This document shows, one piece after another, positions 61,858 through 64,000 of a DNA stretch of 64,000 bases. Every line of letters begins with the position of its first letter. Positions within the stretch are counted from its first letter, which is position 1. The notes under the pieces are model-generated. The model saw only the letters and a list, made by a program, of their open reading frames with translations. It ran no database searches and had not been told where the DNA came from. The stretch covers positions 15,156,151 through 15,220,150 of the forward strand of contig NC_135563.1 in assembly GCF_964340395.1 (NCBI RefSeq), in the 5' to 3' direction. The position numbers and the translations under genes are program-made. Source of the stretch: Glandiceps talaboti. Taxonomy: Eukaryota > Hemichordata > Enteropneusta > Spengelidae.

Positions 61858-64000
61858 GTGAGATAACATCCTCCTTGAAGAAGTGTGGAAAATAACGCTC
61901 AAGAATGGGCAAAAATCAGCAAGAAATGAGAAAAGTGCAAATTGAGTGCAAATCATAGATAAGGAAATGCTATTTGTCCAAGCAAATTAAAATACGATGC
62001 TGAGGCGATATCCATCTAAATTTCTCACAGTCACAAATTTCCAATTAGCAGATTTGGCTAATGGCTTGTTCAAGTAAATCGGCAAGGTATACTTGTAATT
62101 TGTTAAATCTGCAGTTTGCGACGTTAACACTCGGATCATTTAACCAAAAAGGCTTCAAGCCTTCCCTCTTCTCTTTTCTTTAAATAAATCATTTTTCCTA
62201 ATACCCTCACAGTGTTTGATGTATCGGCATCCATTTTGACAATATGGCCGAACATTTTTTTTTTGAAAATATGTGCTATGCTGTGAACTGAGACATTTGA
62301 TGATATTCTCTTTCAAAAAATCATGAATGGGGGAGATTCAGACATATCTTTCATACAGAGATAATCGTTTATAGAAGCGGTTTTAATTTCATGTACATAA
62401 TGGAACGTAAAATGTCATATATCTGGAACACTATCCTTGTGGATAATAAATCAGAAGGCAGTATCTGACAATTCACCAACATTCCAATAAGAAAAATAGA
62501 ACAACCATTTTTCAAAAAAAAAAAAAAAAATACCCTGAATAATGACCCCATCCATTTTACTTTCATTTTTTCATGATAAATCCTCTCTTTATTCCTGTCA
62601 AAAACATGCTGTACAGAATTTAAATCTGTTCTTTTCAATAAATCTTCATAATTTGAATGTAAATTTAAGCCTTATTAACTATAATAATAAGTTATGTTTT
62701 GTTGGTAAAAAATGATGGAAAATCTGACAATTATCAAATCCTTTTCAGAAGCAATGTTACATGTTATATAAATATAAACTTCTGTCCAAATACAATGGAG
62801 CTAAATTACTTAAATTTCAACTGCCATTCAAGTCTTCATTAAGAACACGGCCTCCTTGGTGTTTATTAGAGGAATTCTACAAGCTGGTAATAAACAGCGA
62901 ATAGTCGGCACTAAAAACCTCAAATTGAAGAGCAAGGTTACTCTTTAGTTTCGTTCCTCTCTACATATTTCAAATTAAGGTGAAAGACAAATATGGCTTC
63001 TCAAATTTTATTTTGTGTTTAATGACTACAAGCTGGGTTGGAATGCAAAATTTCCATTTTTAGTATTTGACCTGGCTGAAAAGTATGTGTGTAAGTACAA
63101 TAAATAATCAAATGCCTTTTAGAACTATGTTATTTTCAACTAAATTTCACAATACTGATTTATGACATTTTTCAATGCAGTGACCTTCACATGACAATCA
63201 CTAACGTTATATTAAAATTGTCATCATGTACAAAAATTGTCACGATATCGCACAGACTAAGTCCAACTGCCATCACATATTCCACACACCATATTGTCCA
63301 CAAAGTGACTATAATATTCGAAGATCAACCGTAAAAACGAGGATAAACTCAGATTACCTAAGAGACATATTTCTAAATTTGGAATTAAGGCTAAAAACCC
63401 TTTTGCATACAGTGCAGGATCATATTTCTTTGAAATTAACTGCTCGAGTCATAAATAATACAACTTTATTTGATCTTACTTGGAGTTGATTTAAATGGTT
63501 TACATGAATAATGTGTACAATTTAACGGCTACTCTCCAACTCATTCATCTAGATTTTACCCAACTGCCACTGTCAACATTTCCACTGTCAATAAAACCTG
63601 GATGTAAATATTGACCACAAGAAAGTCACTTTCACAACACACAATTATACAATTAGCGCTAATTCAAACACAAATTAACAGTACCATGGGAAGAATTTTA
63701 ACAGTACAAACTAGGTTGATAACTCGATAATGACCTGTGTAAATGGTCTGGACAAACATAATTTGGTAATGACATGGACAGAGAAGCTCTAACCTTGTTA
63801 CATTGTGGCAATCAATACAGACAATGATATGACCACAATGTCACTTATCATGCAGTAAGATTGGTTATAACAGCTGTTAGAATGAATACCATAAAAACAA
63901 AGACCCATACATTACTGTCTTGAACGCAAATAAAAATAAATATTTCACACAATGATTTACATATGGTGCTTTTTAATTGCCTCTAATCTGAGAATATAGC
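61858..64000. other. noncoding AT-rich sequence
   Basis: No exon, RNA gene or repeat array was recognised on either strand. The plus-strand frame at 63226-63489 has no splice or homology support. If the promoter-like segment at 61.7 kb is real, this would be its first intron. Confidence 0.4.

Overview
The window is AT-rich animal nuclear DNA: introns, intergenic sequence and many microsatellites and minisatellites, with almost no coding sequence. Nothing looks bacterial, viral or organellar. Long introns, GT-AG splice sites, very long (CATA)n, (GT)n and (GTCT)n arrays, and decayed tandem repeats suggest a bilaterian, probably a marine invertebrate. I cannot name the phylum from sequence alone.

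Two exons are supportable, both on the minus strand. (1) Positions 3619-3673 are an internal exon of the TIA1/TIAR (TIAL1) RNA-binding protein gene. It encodes the end of the first RNA recognition motif (RRM1) plus the linker to RRM2, and its phases (0 in, 1 out) fit the vertebrate gene as I recall it. (2) Positions 34698-34778 look like a first coding exon: a start codon in good context, 27 codons, a consensus splice donor in phase 0, and an upstream GC box, CCAAT box and octamer. It lies 31 kb upstream of the TIA1 exon on the same strand and in matching phase. By eye I found no RRM1 exons between or beyond them. An alternative TIA1 promoter giving a different N-terminus is therefore possible but unproven. 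The next TIA1 exon (RRM2) is not visible to the left and probably lies outside the window.

The rest is repeats. 1.9-3.5 kb: compound GT/GTAT/GGAT array, a G-quadruplex motif and a (GT)29 tract. 7.8-9.2 kb: a 49-unit, 28-bp minisatellite with a 614-bp higher-order repeat. 9.6-9.9 kb: decayed 50-bp repeats each built round ATGCAAAT. 14.7 kb: (GACA)n. 19.1-19.6 kb: a GAGTGA-type minisatellite. 22.1 kb: decayed 34-bp repeats. 25.1-25.6 kb: an inverted-repeat element resembling a MITE. 26.6-26.9 kb: a 146-bp tandem duplication. 32.5 kb: compound microsatellite. 37.3-37.7 kb: a 39-bp minisatellite with a 3-unit higher order. 38.5-39.4 kb: a decayed satellite of about 130 bp. 40.8-42.2 kb: GT tracts and a 122-bp duplication. 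45.7 kb: (CATA)57. 47.7-48.0 kb: repeats of about 76 bp carrying AGGTCA half-sites. 50.4 kb: a GTCT compound array. 57.0 and 60.2 kb: duplications of 112-116 bp. A CCAAT-rich, TATA-containing promoter-like segment sits at 61.7-61.86 kb on the plus strand.

All other open frames are short, lack splice or homology support, or are by-products of repeats. The gene content is essentially a fragment of one RNA-binding-protein locus.
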